From Hysterangium stoloniferum (Eukaryota; Basidiomycota; Agaricomycetes; Hysterangiales; Hysterangiaceae): a stretch of DNA of 64,000 nt. The notes beneath the pieces were generated by a model. It made no database searches. It saw only the letters and a list, made by a program, of their open reading frames with translations, and was not told where the DNA came from. This document shows positions 8,633-19,245 of this stretch, in pieces. The stretch lies in the NCBI GenBank assembly GCA_015178975.1, contig WHVD01000062.1:372001-436000 (forward strand). The letters are read 5' to 3'. The position numbers were made by a program, and so were the translations under genes. Positions within the stretch are counted from its first letter, which is position 1. Every line of letters starts with the position of its first letter.

Positions 8633-10380
8633 TACAAGCACTTAATTAATCCAATACAAATTATTTTCTCTATTAATAAAATATTTAACTCCTTGTTAAA
8701 TATCTATTAATAGTTACAAATAAGTCTCTTTATTCGTTGAAATTTACGCCCGCGGGGCACACGCGCGAGTAAATCCTGGGTCCAACCGCGTAAATGCGGC
8801 AGCAAAAGCCCCAAAGCCCCAGGCCACAGGGCCGCCAGCCGCCGACGCCCTTTTTGCTTCCGACGCGGAACCAAGCCCGGCCGCTGACGGCATTTGCTTC
8901 CGTGTCTGGGATACTTCGGCGGATGCTAAGGTGAGATTATCGTGTGGGGGACAGCAATATAGTGTAGTGTCCCAACGTTGTTTACATTTCCCCAATGCAA
9001 AATTGGAGTTTCCTAATCCTTGTCTCCTTGTCTCTCTCTTCTGTCTGAATAAAATTTATTTCATTCAGTGTCAGCAATATACATATACTGTATACACACA
9101 TTTCATTATTATATGACACGGCTATATGCTCATCATCGTCTCATTTCAGCTCTAGTCGACTCATCCTCGCTGCCAGACAGAGAGTGTGTGTTGTGGGGTT
9201 GTTTTGGGCAGGTTGAAAGGGGGCCCAATCCCACCCACAGAGAGTTATGCTGAAAGCACCGGAATTTCCGGCTACACAATCAGTTGTGGTGGAGTTTAAA
9301 CTGGCCACAGTGATATGCAGCTGGGCAAAATATAGTTGTCCCAGTGTGATTTCTCATCGGAGCACTCATGTAATGCCATGTAAATCATCAATAATAGTGT
9401 TATGACAATGCCAGCGAAAAAAATCCCCTTCCGAGCTTGTCTTTAATCAGAATTTACGTGGTAAATTCTGGCAGTAAATATAAGCCCCACATAGGCTTAT
9501 GGGCTACTTATTTTACTTATTGCGTAAATTCTCGTAAATTCTCATGCTCAAGCCCATTTGATAACTTTTAAATTAGATATAGATTGGGTTGCATATTGTA
9601 GCTGATATGGTGAGTATTTCTGAGACGGGATGAGCAGCCACTAAATTGATGTCATTTCATGTATATTTTTACCGGCCAAAACCGGCCAGTGGTGTGGGGA
9701 CTGACTCATGGTGCAAGTGGAGAATATCGCAATTACTGGTATAATCTTATTAAAGGGATTTTACGGCACATTTGTGCACAATCTTACATTGTATTCTACT
9801 ATTTATTTCGCATAGACAGACACACTGCACTTGCTGGTTGTAAATTATGTAATCTTAGACTTGAAAGAGACTTGTGACATGTTGTTGTGTGATGAAACTG
9901 CATGGCTAACGCGCGCACAATGGCAACTTCAACCTTGACAAGGTCAGACTCATCCTGAACGTCTTATTACAGTACGCTCTCATAGGATCATGATTAAAAT
10001 TTCATTGCTTATCTCACATAGCATTGTCGCAGAGCAGCGCACCGGTCGCACATGCAACACAATGCAGTCGCACACGCAATACAATGCAGTCGCAGTGGCT
10101 TCTCAACCTAGCGCACACCTCATCCCTTTATTACACGAATGTGGACAGACATTGCCGTACTCTTTTAATCCGTTTGTCAAGATGTTCCCTTCTGACGACA
10201 TTCATGAGAACCATACTCTGGAACCGCTTACCTTGAAGCCCCAAGTGCTCTGCTCCCACATAGTTGTCCACCGATTCGATTCCCACTCCCAATCCAATCG
10301 CGAATCCTATCCCGGATATTACAGGCAATAATGTTGGCGCCTTGGTTCAGGTCTCTTGATCAGGAAAGGAGGGTACCCCC
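8633..10380. other. no recognised gene
   Basis: An AT-rich segment (8640-8735), a GC-rich segment (8745-8900) and low-information sequence follow. Short direct repeats based on CACAATGCAGTCGCA occur at 10050-10095. Open frames up to about 110 codons exist but none shows a family signature. Confidence 0.4.
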
Positions 10381-10559
10381 ATATTTAATCCTCAGCAAAA
10401 ACCGTGGAATATTGGATTTTTCACCCTCTTGTTGATCACTAACCTCGGTTGTACCCATCAGTTATCTAATGCTCTACTTATTTTTGTAATACTGAGAATC
10501 CTGTGCTCTAGTTCTCATCTCGTTCAAGATTTGGTACACAGAACATCAAGCTTTTTCAG

Positions 10560-10980
10560 TGTACCGATCTGGAAGACATCTACCGCCTGTTGTTATGATT
10601 GTGATTGAATCCAGGGCCATATATTCATTTTCCCTTGCAGCATTATTTGCTGACTACCCGAGTGGGAGCCCTTCTCAGTACTTTATTATTGATGCTGTAA
10701 GTTGTATCCCCCCTGTCTTCGAGGTGAGCCAAGCTGAATGCAACTTCTACAGTTACCGCAACTCATAGTAAGTTCACCCAACGTGCTCATAAATCTTCTG
10801 CTAAGCTTGGTACAGGGCATTGCCTTTACCCTCATTATCATTCGGACCGGTTTGGGCAGAACAGTGGAGCAGTCGACAACTGGAATTAGTAACGGGACAA
10901 GTGCAAATTCACAGAGCATTGGAGGTTACAGATCAAGCCAATTCGCCATGAAGCCACTTGCCGTACATTTATCAAAGCAA
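10560..10980 (+). pseudogene. 3' exons of a fungal multi-pass membrane protein gene
   Basis: Two frames join across a plausible intron at 10724-10815 (GTGAGC...CAG, 92 nt). Exon one encodes a hydrophobic helix (ESRAIYSFSLAALF) and YFIIDAVSCIPPVFE. Exon two continues with GIAFTLIIIRTGLGRTVEQ and a Ser/Gly-rich cytoplasmic-type tail. The pattern 'Y.I.DA..P...GI.FTLII.R.GLG' followed by a polar tail resembles the last two membrane segments of a seven-helix protein family common in Agaricomycetes. Possible earlier exons lie at 10390-10550 (a hydrophobic PWNIGFFTLLLI stretch) but I could not place the splice sites. The 3' end merges into the minisatellite, so it is likely a truncated host gene. 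Confidence 0.4.
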
Positions 10981-11103
10981 GGAACCACCTCTGCACCCAC
11001 ACCTATGGACCCGCACTACGGACCTACACCTCTGCACGGATTTCTGCACGGATTTAAATATTATTTGTCTTACAGTTTATTTGAGGGTGGATGGCGCACC
11101 TAC
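10981..11103. other. transition from host exon to minisatellite
   Basis: Unique sequence with first scattered CAC units. No independent feature is seen. Confidence 0.3.
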
Positions 11104-12135
11104 GTATGTGCACCTACACACTAGCACCTACACACCGGCACCTACGCACCCATGCACCGGCACCTACGCACCCACGCACCGGCACCTACGCACCTGCACC
11201 TCCGCACCCGCACCCACACACCTACACACCCGCACCCAATGCACCCACACCCAATGCACCCGCACCCAAAGCACCCGCACCCAACGCACCCGCACCCAAC
11301 GCACCCACACCAACGCACCTACGCACCTACCCACCCGCACCTACCCACCAACACACCTACCCACCAACGCACCTACGCACCCCACCTGCACCTCTGCACC
11401 CACACCCACGCACCCGCACCCACGCACCAACGCACCCGCACCCAACGCACCCGCACCCAAAGCACCCGCACCCAACGCACCCGCACCCAACGCACCCGCA
11501 CCCAACGCACCCGCACCCAATGCACCCGCACCCAATGCACCCGCACCCAATGCACCCGCACCCAACGCACCCGCACCCAACGCACCCGCACCCAACGCAC
11601 CCGCACCAACGCACCAACGCACCTACACACCTACACCAATGCACCCGCACCTGCGCACCTGCACCTCTGCCCCCACACCCACGCACCCACACCCATGCAC
11701 CTACACACCCGCACCAATGCACCCGCACCCAACGCACCCACACCCAACGCACCCACACCCAATGCACCCGCACCAACGCACCAATGCACCTCTGCACCCA
11801 CACCTACGCACCTGCACCTCTGCACCCACACCCACGCACCTACGCACCCTCACCAACACACCCACGCACCTGCACCAACACACCCACGTGTCCGCACCTA
11901 CGTATGTACCTACACACCCACACCAATGCACCTATGCACCCGCACCTATGCACCAATGCACCAGCGCACCTACGCACCCGCACCAGCGCACCTATGCACC
12001 AATGCACCCACACCAACGCACCCGCACTAATGCACCCGCACCAACGCACCTACGCACCCGCACCAATGCACCTACTCACCCGCACCAATGCACCCACACC
12101 CACACCAACGCACCCGCACCCACACCAACGCACAT
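11104..12135. repeat. 1-kb minisatellite, consensus 15-bp unit AACGCACCCGCACCC
   Basis: The array is a hierarchy of CACC(T/C/G)-based hexamers. Its core at about 11410-11610 is a nearly perfect run of the 15-bp unit, with T or A replacing C/G at fixed positions in some copies. Strand asymmetry is extreme: the plus strand is almost free of G outside the CG steps. Long open frames (about 290-410 codons) occur in all three plus frames, and open frames of up to about 150 codons on the minus strand, purely because the unit lacks stop codons. Confidence 0.95.
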
Positions 12136-12479
12136 TCGGGCGACCATATGAAAGTACGTCTAACCTATTGTTACGTCTAACCTATTGTGAAGACTTCAGA
12201 GAAGCTGGCTTCACCAATCTTGCGAAAGGGGCGCATTTGAGAGAGAGATTAGGAGATTGCTGTGGTTGTCTCAGGGAGTTCAGGCGGGTGAATTCTTCAA
12301 GGATGTTGTCCTCACGAGTTTGCAGGATCAAATAGTACCATAGAAGAGCAGGTACCTATCAAATGTGGTATTATACATAAATCAAATAATAGAAAATGCC
12401 TGAATGACCAAAATGACCGAGACAATCTCTGAGTATAGTTAGTCTTTAGAAAGGATCCGTCGACTGGCAAATTTTCACC
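12136..12479. other. leader region of the Crypton; no gene
   Basis: A 17-bp unit (ACGTCTAACCTATTGTT) is repeated in tandem at 12154-12186. No other feature is recognised. The left boundary of the Crypton probably lies in this stretch but Cryptons have no inverted repeats to show it. Confidence 0.35.
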
Positions 12480-14857
12480 ATGCCTGCAGCTCATAGAAAC
12501 AAATGCTCTGTAACTTCCAAGAAATCAAGTGACAGAAAAACAGCAACAGAAAAACTCTCATTAAAGACCCTCATATCTACTGCAGAGGCCTCGAAGAACA
12601 AACATGGGTTCGCTCAGAGTACTATCGGCTCCTATGAAAGAGCTCTCCGTCAAGCCCGAAAGTGGCTACAAGGGCAACTCGAAGCTGAGGCATCTTTCGA
12701 GTGTCCACCTGGCTGCCTAGATATAGCTGAACCCTCCGAAAGTTGGACACTGGAAGAATTGCGGAGCGCGTTTGAAAAGACACCAAACGGAGCTTCACCT
12801 GCAGCCTTGACGCTGTTCATAGCTACGAGATGTTTCACAAAGAGTTTCAATGGGAAGGAATCAAAGAAGGGGATTGCAGAACAAACTCATGCAGCTTGGA
12901 AGAAGTTCTGGGATAATTCGTGAGTGCTTTGGGAGTTGTCTTTCTGGGAAATTGGTTGATCACACAGCATTTGAAATAAATTTGCAGGGATCCAAATGGA
13001 TTATATCGTGGGCAATGGCATTGGGACCCAGAAAAGAAAATTGCAAGAGGGAATCCAGCACATGCCCCTGAGGTCAGAGAGATTGTCAATGCTGTAATTG
13101 CTAGAGATGCCGCTCTAGGGGAATGGCAGCATTCTGCAGCAATGTCAAAGGAATATATGGACCGTATAATGGCTTGGTCTGAACAGGAATGCCCACAAGA
13201 AGTGCTTTCTTCAATCATACCCTCCTTAAACCATTTTGTGGAAGTGCGACTCAAAGTGACAAAGCACCTATTGATGCGAGCTTTTGCTTCCAGCGGTTGG
13301 ACACTCTGGACAAGGTAGGTGGCACCACCAATTGTTATATATACACATACATTCTTACTAGTGTGCAGGAACTTTGAACTTGCGAAACTCCGAGCCAAAC
13401 ACTATAAGCAGCGCATGTGATCACAGGATGAGTATCAGTGGGAATACGACGAATGTCACCTTGAGCAGCGAAAAGGCTGGCAACATCAAATGAGTCGAGA
13501 GGGTGATCTTGAGAGTATGTCCTTTTTGATAATTTAATTAATCTAATCAAATTGATACATACATAGTTGTTCTATCCAGGCCATAAATACGAAATTCATC
13601 CGCAACCAGAGATGCCTTCAGTAGACATGCATTTCCACATGAATATTTGGATGAACTTTCTCAAAGCTTTCGTATATGGTCGTGAACTGGAGCCAAATGA
13701 TTTTATATTTCCGAGTGTAACTTCAACGGGCACTGTACAGCCTGAGGTGCCCATATCTCACAATACAATCCAAAAGTGGCTTGACGAGTTTGCGGAAGGT
13801 GCCAATATAGAGTTGGGTACCACCCGATTAATGACTCACTGCTTTCGTCGAGGTGGTGCACAGTATAGATTCATGTATGCACCAATCAGCAAACGCTGGA
13901 GTCTCACAACAATCCGCTGGTGGGGTGGATGGGCTCAGGGCGAACACATAAGTATCTTACAATGTATCCTTTCCTTATCAGTGGTTTATTTATTTATTAA
14001 ATTATACATATATTATATGTGTATAACAACAGCAAGATACGTTGATTCGATACTTACTGGATGAACTTTACCACTACGAGGACGGTCACGGGGATGCATT
14101 ACATCCTATAAAGTCTGAGAGAAGCACATCCCTCCTCAATGAGAGTGGCAGTCTGCAAGTGCCCACCGTTGCATCCATGACACAGATTCTCAAGGCGGGA
14201 CTTGATGAATTTGCCCAAAATTTCCAGGCAACAACATGTCATAGTCATAGATGCCCGAGTGCAACTTGTGACGGGGCAGCGCACCATGGGGAGCGGCACA
14301 CGTGCAGTTCGACAATGCCATCTTCCACTGGCATTCAACCGGCGGTGTCGAGATCACAGTGGGAAGTGAATGGTGGCAGTTCTTCGCAGAGCCCAGATGA
14401 GCCAGATGTGTTTTTGCGCATCCCTAAAATCATAAAGCCGAGAAAGGACTGTCTGGATGTGCCACCCGGATGGAGACAAGTGGTGGATCACTGGTTGAAA
14501 GGTGACCCGAGTGTCAAGAACTCACCTCCACTCAAAGACTGGAATCAAAAATGGATAAAAGGCAGATATAAGAAAATGTACGGACAGGTGTACTATCAGC
14601 GCAAACTTGTCGCGACTGAGTTCCTTGAAAGGTATGTTTCGGAAAAAAAAAAAAGGAAAAGAGGCTCAAATGTTAACAACATGATATTTTCCCCCAAGTT
14701 TAAGGGTGACGAAGCTGCATTTCGTCAGGCCTGGCCTGAAGCCATGGAAGGATTCACGGCATTATTTAATGCAATTCAACGTGACCGGAAGGCTAAGGGT
14801 CTCTCCAAGCCACGAAACAGCAAGTACCGCTCTCTGGAATCAAGCGCAATAGTCTAA
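12480..14857 (+). pseudogene. Crypton-type tyrosine recombinase, five exons, one in-frame stop
   Basis: I propose exons 12480-12919, 12988-13314, 13369-13514, 13580-13951 and 14037-14857, which give one reading frame of about 700 residues. Exon 4 carries the recombinase core motif H-x-x-R in THCFRRGGAQ, then RWWGGWAQGE. Exon 5 opens with LIRYLLDEL, whose Tyr is the expected nucleophile. The C-terminal part (PPGWRQVVDHWLKG to QRKLVATEFLERY) looks like the GCR1_C-type DNA-binding domain known in fungal Cryptons. A Cys/His-rich spacer lies between. Introns are 52-85 nt; the last acceptor is AAG, so that junction is less sure. TGA at 13418-13420 interrupts exon 3. Apart from this one stop the frame is open, suggesting recent inactivation. 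The protein would integrate and excise element DNA by strand exchange. Confidence 0.75.
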
Positions 14858-15957
14858 ACCACATATACACTGTACATACATTATTCAATATCACCTAGCT
14901 AAATCAAAAAGAATGGGCAGCTCGCTCCCCCCCTCACTGCGGAAAAACATGCGCTCGTCCCCTTACGTAGCTTAAGCCTTAGCCCAGCCTTAGATCGATC
15001 GATCAGATTATCCGCAGCTGGGGAGTATCCCGCTCAGCCGCCCCCAAACACCCATACCCATACCCATCCCTTTTTAGGTCGTTCCTTTTCAAATCTCAGC
15101 CGGTTTCGACGTGAAATTTTTACGCTAAGTCCTTTCAGTCTCAGCCTCAAATTCTTTTTTTTTTATAAAGAGACAACGCGCCGCAAGACGCAAGATGGAC
15201 GGGACAGCACCCAAACGCGGCGCCTCGTGCTCGAACGGCGGCCGGCCATGCACCTTACCCCCGGTCCCACACCGCGGCCGCCTAGCCGGTAAATCTGGCG
15301 ACATAAGTATACAAGAAACTGAAGCTCTTATATCAAGTCTCTGCCAAGTTACTGCACATATATTCAGCTTCCAGTCCCTATTCTCAAGGAATAGTTCTTT
15401 TATTTGCTAAAAGAGTCATATATTGTTTTATTGAACCTTTTAATAATCAAAATAAGCATTGATTTTAGTTGTTTAAGCTTAATAGTGCAACTAATTAATC
15501 TATCAGTATTTAAATTACTGGACCTTTGCTTATTTTATTGTTGAAGCTCTGTGACATTATACTGTAGCATATATTGAGCTATCTGAGAGAAACCCTTAAA
15601 TACATTACAGGACAACTGAGGGATACACAAAGAGAGAAGCTAGGTTCCAGTGAAGTGATTGGGCATGAGATGGGTCAGTGTGGAGTCTTAAGGTCTCTAG
15701 GGGGTTCCAGTAAAGATACAGGGTCAGGTAGTGGAGATGGTACATATTAAGGGGTGATCTGATTGCATAGTCAGAGTAATGGTGGAGGGTTCTTGTGTAA
15801 TGAAAGAGATAGGAGCAGGAGGGTATGAGGTTGAGGCAACTGGTGCTGATGCTGTTGATGACTCATTCTGATAGTAAGGGGTATTGGCAGGGGATTCATA
15901 TATGATGAGGGAAATGGGGTTGGAAGGACATGATATATTGAGGTAATTGGTACTGAT
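14858..15957. other. no recognised gene; possible Crypton 3' flank then low-information DNA
   Basis: Includes a GATCGATCGATC run at 14994-15006, a poly-T tract at about 15156, a GC-rich segment at 15175-15290 and AT-rich sequence after 15300. No coding, RNA or repeat feature could be supported. Confidence 0.35.
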
Positions 15958-17336
15958 TGTTAAGAACTGGAATGAGAGGTTCAGGGAACTGATGGGGACC
16001 GAATGGAAGGACTTGGCTTCAGCTTATGTGCTGCACCCTTGCAAAGGTACCATCAAACATCCTTAAATTTCAAATGTATAGGGTAATACTCAGCAATCAG
16101 AAACTGAGCTGTATGTGAACAGTTGGAGACTGAAATGACAAATATTGAAGTTGGGGTCGAAGTCATAAATGTAGGTTGGGTCGTGAAATCAGATGGCATC
16201 AGAATGTGGAGGTCATGAAATTGGATGGCATCAGAATGCGGAGGTTGTGAATGGATAGTGGAGTCAGAGTGTGAGAGGTACTGCAAAATAGACTCTGAAA
16301 TACTGTATAGTCTGGGCGAGCCCATACTATATTTCCATTATTATTTCTATTTTCTCTCTATTTTATTATATGCATATATTTAGTTCCACGACCTATGCAT
16401 TCGGTACATTGACTCTTGTGGGCACATACGCACCAGACCTATGTATTCTAGCACCAGTAGTTAGAACTCAGACACTTTTTACCCCATAACCACGACTTAC
16501 CCAGACACCCACTTAGTGTCCTGTAAGTTGTGATTGGGGTATCGTCTCGACTGTCACAGATGGGCTTTAACTACCAGTGCAATCATAGTTTTGAACTACA
16601 TTAGTCAAAACTCGAACCATTATCTCGATCTGCACAGACTATATCTGCACTACTCTGTTTATTTGACTCTCTTGCTATTTCCTTAAACACTCAAGTAGTC
16701 GCTCATAATCAAACTTCAAAGTAGATTCTCTTTTATTCATCTTAGCTATCTATTCTACTTAGGATAGCTAATCCTCTTAACTGTATTGAACTACATAGTC
16801 AATACATCATTGTGTCATACCTAAACGGTTGATATTCTTTGTATATAGAACAGTTAGAACTTCCACCACTCTTCACACAGAGACTAGAGGTGTATCTAAG
16901 TCAATATTCTGATTGCTTAGTAGCTACATTACAGCGGGTTTATATACAAGTTATCAGCATCCAGAAAATACTAACTAAGGGAAGAGTGGAAATATCAATG
17001 ACAGATAAACTTGACCAAGAACAGGAAGGTTACGATAAAGTCGGAGGCCATGAATAACTGAGGATGATAACTATGAAAAAGGAAACAGTCCACAGTATAT
17101 ACATATGACATAGGTGAAACATAGAATAAACAGATCATCAAAGAATAAAGGGATATATCAGAGTATATATAATGGGATAGTACAAGTATAATTTGACAGG
17201 GGCTGTAGCAGGGTTTGATTGCTGTGAGGGTGTACATCAGTGTCAGGTTTACTGACAGTGGCCGATATGATGATGTGATGATAACTTGAAGTGATAGTGT
17301 TGTTGGGTATCTTCAGGTTGTGACATGGTCATAACA
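15958..17336 (-). mobile_element. solo LTR-I, TSD CTGAT, containing solo LTR-B
   Basis: The outer ends are TGTTAAGAACTGG and GTCATAACA as written, flanked by CTGAT at 15953-15957 and 17337-17341. The 1379 bp include a 608-bp LTR-B plus its 5-bp TSD, leaving about 766 bp of LTR-I. The short motif GGACTTGGCTTCAGCTTATG near the left end is shared with four other LTR families. Confidence 0.9.
16270..16877 (+). mobile_element. solo LTR-B in LTR-I, TSD CAGAG
   Basis: 608 bp, TGTGAGAGGTA to CTCTTCACA, flanked by CAGAG at 16265-16269 and 16878-16882. It holds the CAGACACTTTTTACCCC motif, a long imperfect hairpin (16480-16541) and a short second hairpin (16551-16563). Confidence 0.92.
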
Positions 17337-17341
17337 CTGAT

Positions 17342-17459
17342 GCTGTTGATGGCTCATTTGGGCAGTATCCCCTCTAGACTCAGACTAAAGGTCACAGTTT
17401 CCTTCTTTGATTGGGGCCACTGGTTACAAATAGACCCTTTCAGGGAGTAGGAATCCATT
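17342..17459. other. flank of element L
   Basis: Unassigned sequence between solo LTR-I and the 3' LTR of chromovirus L. It continues the unit at 15849-15957 that LTR-I interrupted. Confidence 0.4.
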
Positions 17460-18542
17460 TGTTAGGGTAACACTAACAAGGCTACCAAAACACAAAAAGA
17501 AACAAGAGAGAGAGGGCAAGATAAGGAATAGGAGAATGGAAGTTCTAATGACTTGAGAATATCACACTTTTATTTAGTGGAAATCCTAAGGGATTGAAAC
17601 TGGGGTCTTACTATGTACATCTTTGAATTTATATATACTAAAGGGAAAACTAAATAAAGTTCTTATTGAAGGTTCAAACCTTGAAGGAAATTAAAATAAA
17701 GTTTACATTTGACACATGTATGTCACATGATTGACATTGTGTGGCCACAAAACAATGTTTCAAGCCATTTCACATTCATGTGATGTCACACGGTATCATG
17801 TGCACACACTGTGACTCATCACATGCACACTTTGTGTGAAGGGTATGCATATATGCATAATTGGACAGTGGATTATTATGCACATTATAGTACTATATTA
17901 TCTAGTTTCTATTTCTTTTCTTTAATTCCCTATATCCTTCGAGCATACCCATATTTCTTAGTTTAAAGTCTTGTGTATACCTATGGGCACTCTCGGCGCC
18001 AAACGACAGACACTTTTTACCCAGCAGACACCACCTTGTAAACGACCCAGACGTCAAATAGCGAGAGGTGTCAAGGGTAATGTCTCAACTACCTATAAAG
18101 GTAGTGTTCTCTCGCATACTAACAGACTTTGGACTCGAACCGCGAAGGTCGAGTTCCACTCTAAGGTCCTTGCGCTCATCGACATTATAGTCGACTCGCG
18201 CTACTATCTCTTTACTTTAGATACTCAGCTTCTCGTTGATTATCTATCTTACTTCTAGCTACGAGTTGTACCGTGAAGGTCAACTCTTTCATCTTTTCAT
18301 TCTAGCCATCAAGAGCAACTGTACAGTTGCTCTTGTGACGCGTTGCGTGTCTCCCTGCTAGTACTGCTAGTCTAGTAATCTACGGTATTGTACTGAATGG
18401 TCAATACCTGCCAATAGTAGTTGAATAAATGCTATACTTCGTATATTGAACGGTCAGAATCTATCAACTCTTCACACTTTGTGACATGTGATACATGACA
18501 AATAAACAAAACAAAATAAAATAAAATGTATGAGCCCTGACA
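17460..18542 (-). mobile_element. 3' LTR of chromovirus L (LTR-L), interrupted by LTR-A
   Basis: On the minus strand a purine-rich tract (18543-18556, AAGGAGAGGGTGA) precedes TGTCAGGGCTCATACA, the LTR head at 18542. The LTR end, CCCTAACA, is at 17460. Removing the nested LTR-A and its TSD leaves about 436 bp. The adjacent chromodomain and integrase on the same strand confirm that this is the 3' LTR. Confidence 0.75.
17835..18476 (+). mobile_element. solo LTR-A in LTR-L, TSD CTTTG
   Basis: 642 bp, TGTGAAGGGTATGCATATAT to CTCTTCACA, flanked by CTTTG at 17830-17834 and 18477-18481. It shows both conserved hairpins: 18017-18080 with stems TTACCC/GGGTAA and GACACC/GGTGTC, and 18089-18104 with CTACC/GGTAG. 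Confidence 0.92.
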
Positions 18543-18553
18543 TCACCCTCTCC

Positions 18554-19245
18554 TTAAGACACATTGCCCTCAATATACTTGCCAGAGCTCCAGGTGGTTC
18601 CAGATGGGAGAATAGTCTCTATGAGGTTTATATAAGGTCTGAAGGAGAGTCTGGTGAATGTCAAAGCAGATATCCTTCTGGGTGCAAAGGGATGTTGGTT
18701 ATGGAAATTATCTACTAATTTTTTAGAACCTTTGAGATTATCAGCAGGTTCCCATGTACTTTCTTCTTGAGGGTATCCCTTCCACTTTACCAAATAATGT
18801 AAATTTCCCCTTATCAATCTACTGTCCTTGATTATTCAACCTTCCATTCAGGTTTTCTCCTTTAATACCTGGAGAGGGCCTAACTGGTGCCTGTCTCCCT
18901 TCAATGGTATCCTCAAGAAAGGGTCTAAGCTTGGCTACATTAAAGACTGGGTGGATTTTCATAGAGGGAGGTAATTTCAATTCATAGGCATTGGGACCAA
19001 CCACTTTAGTGATTTCAAATGGTCCATATCTTTTGTTCTCCAACTTTCTGGATGGCCTATCTGTTTGAATGTCCCTGCCTTCTAGCCACACTTTGTCTCC
19101 TACCCTGTAAGTATCTGCCTCTCTTCTAGATTGGTCATAGTACCTGGCCATGTCATCAGCAGCTCTGTAGAGTGCAGCTTCTGCTTCTTTCCTTGCTTCC
19201 TGTATGTCTTTGACAAACTGCTCTACAGACTTTATTTTGCTGCTC
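18554..19245 (-). pseudogene. pol: chromovirus L integrase C-terminus and chromodomain
   Basis: From 19245 down the minus strand reads a helical YRAADDMARYYDQ segment, then the GPF-type region of Ty3/gypsy integrases (DKVWLEGRDIQT, KRYGPFEITKVV, HPVFNVAKLRPF). After two stops it continues with a chromodomain, [21 protein letters not shown], ending near 18630. Chromodomains direct such elements to methylated-histone chromatin. The frame is broken between GPF and chromodomain. Upstream, at 19245, it abuts a protease fragment in the opposite orientation. Confidence 0.85.

Noticed and set aside
11104-12135. CRISPR-like regular repeat array
   Set aside because: There are no unique spacers; units are adjacent and the context is eukaryotic. 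It is a minisatellite.
11091-12335. Open frames of 290-414 codons rich in Ala-Pro-Thr-His-Pro
   Set aside because: They exist in all three plus frames and reflect a 15-bp repeat lacking stop codons; no unique coding sequence or start context supports a protein.
14994-15300. Helitron 3' end
   Set aside because: A GC-rich potential hairpin exists but there is no CTRR end, A/T insertion site pair or Rep/helicase sequence.
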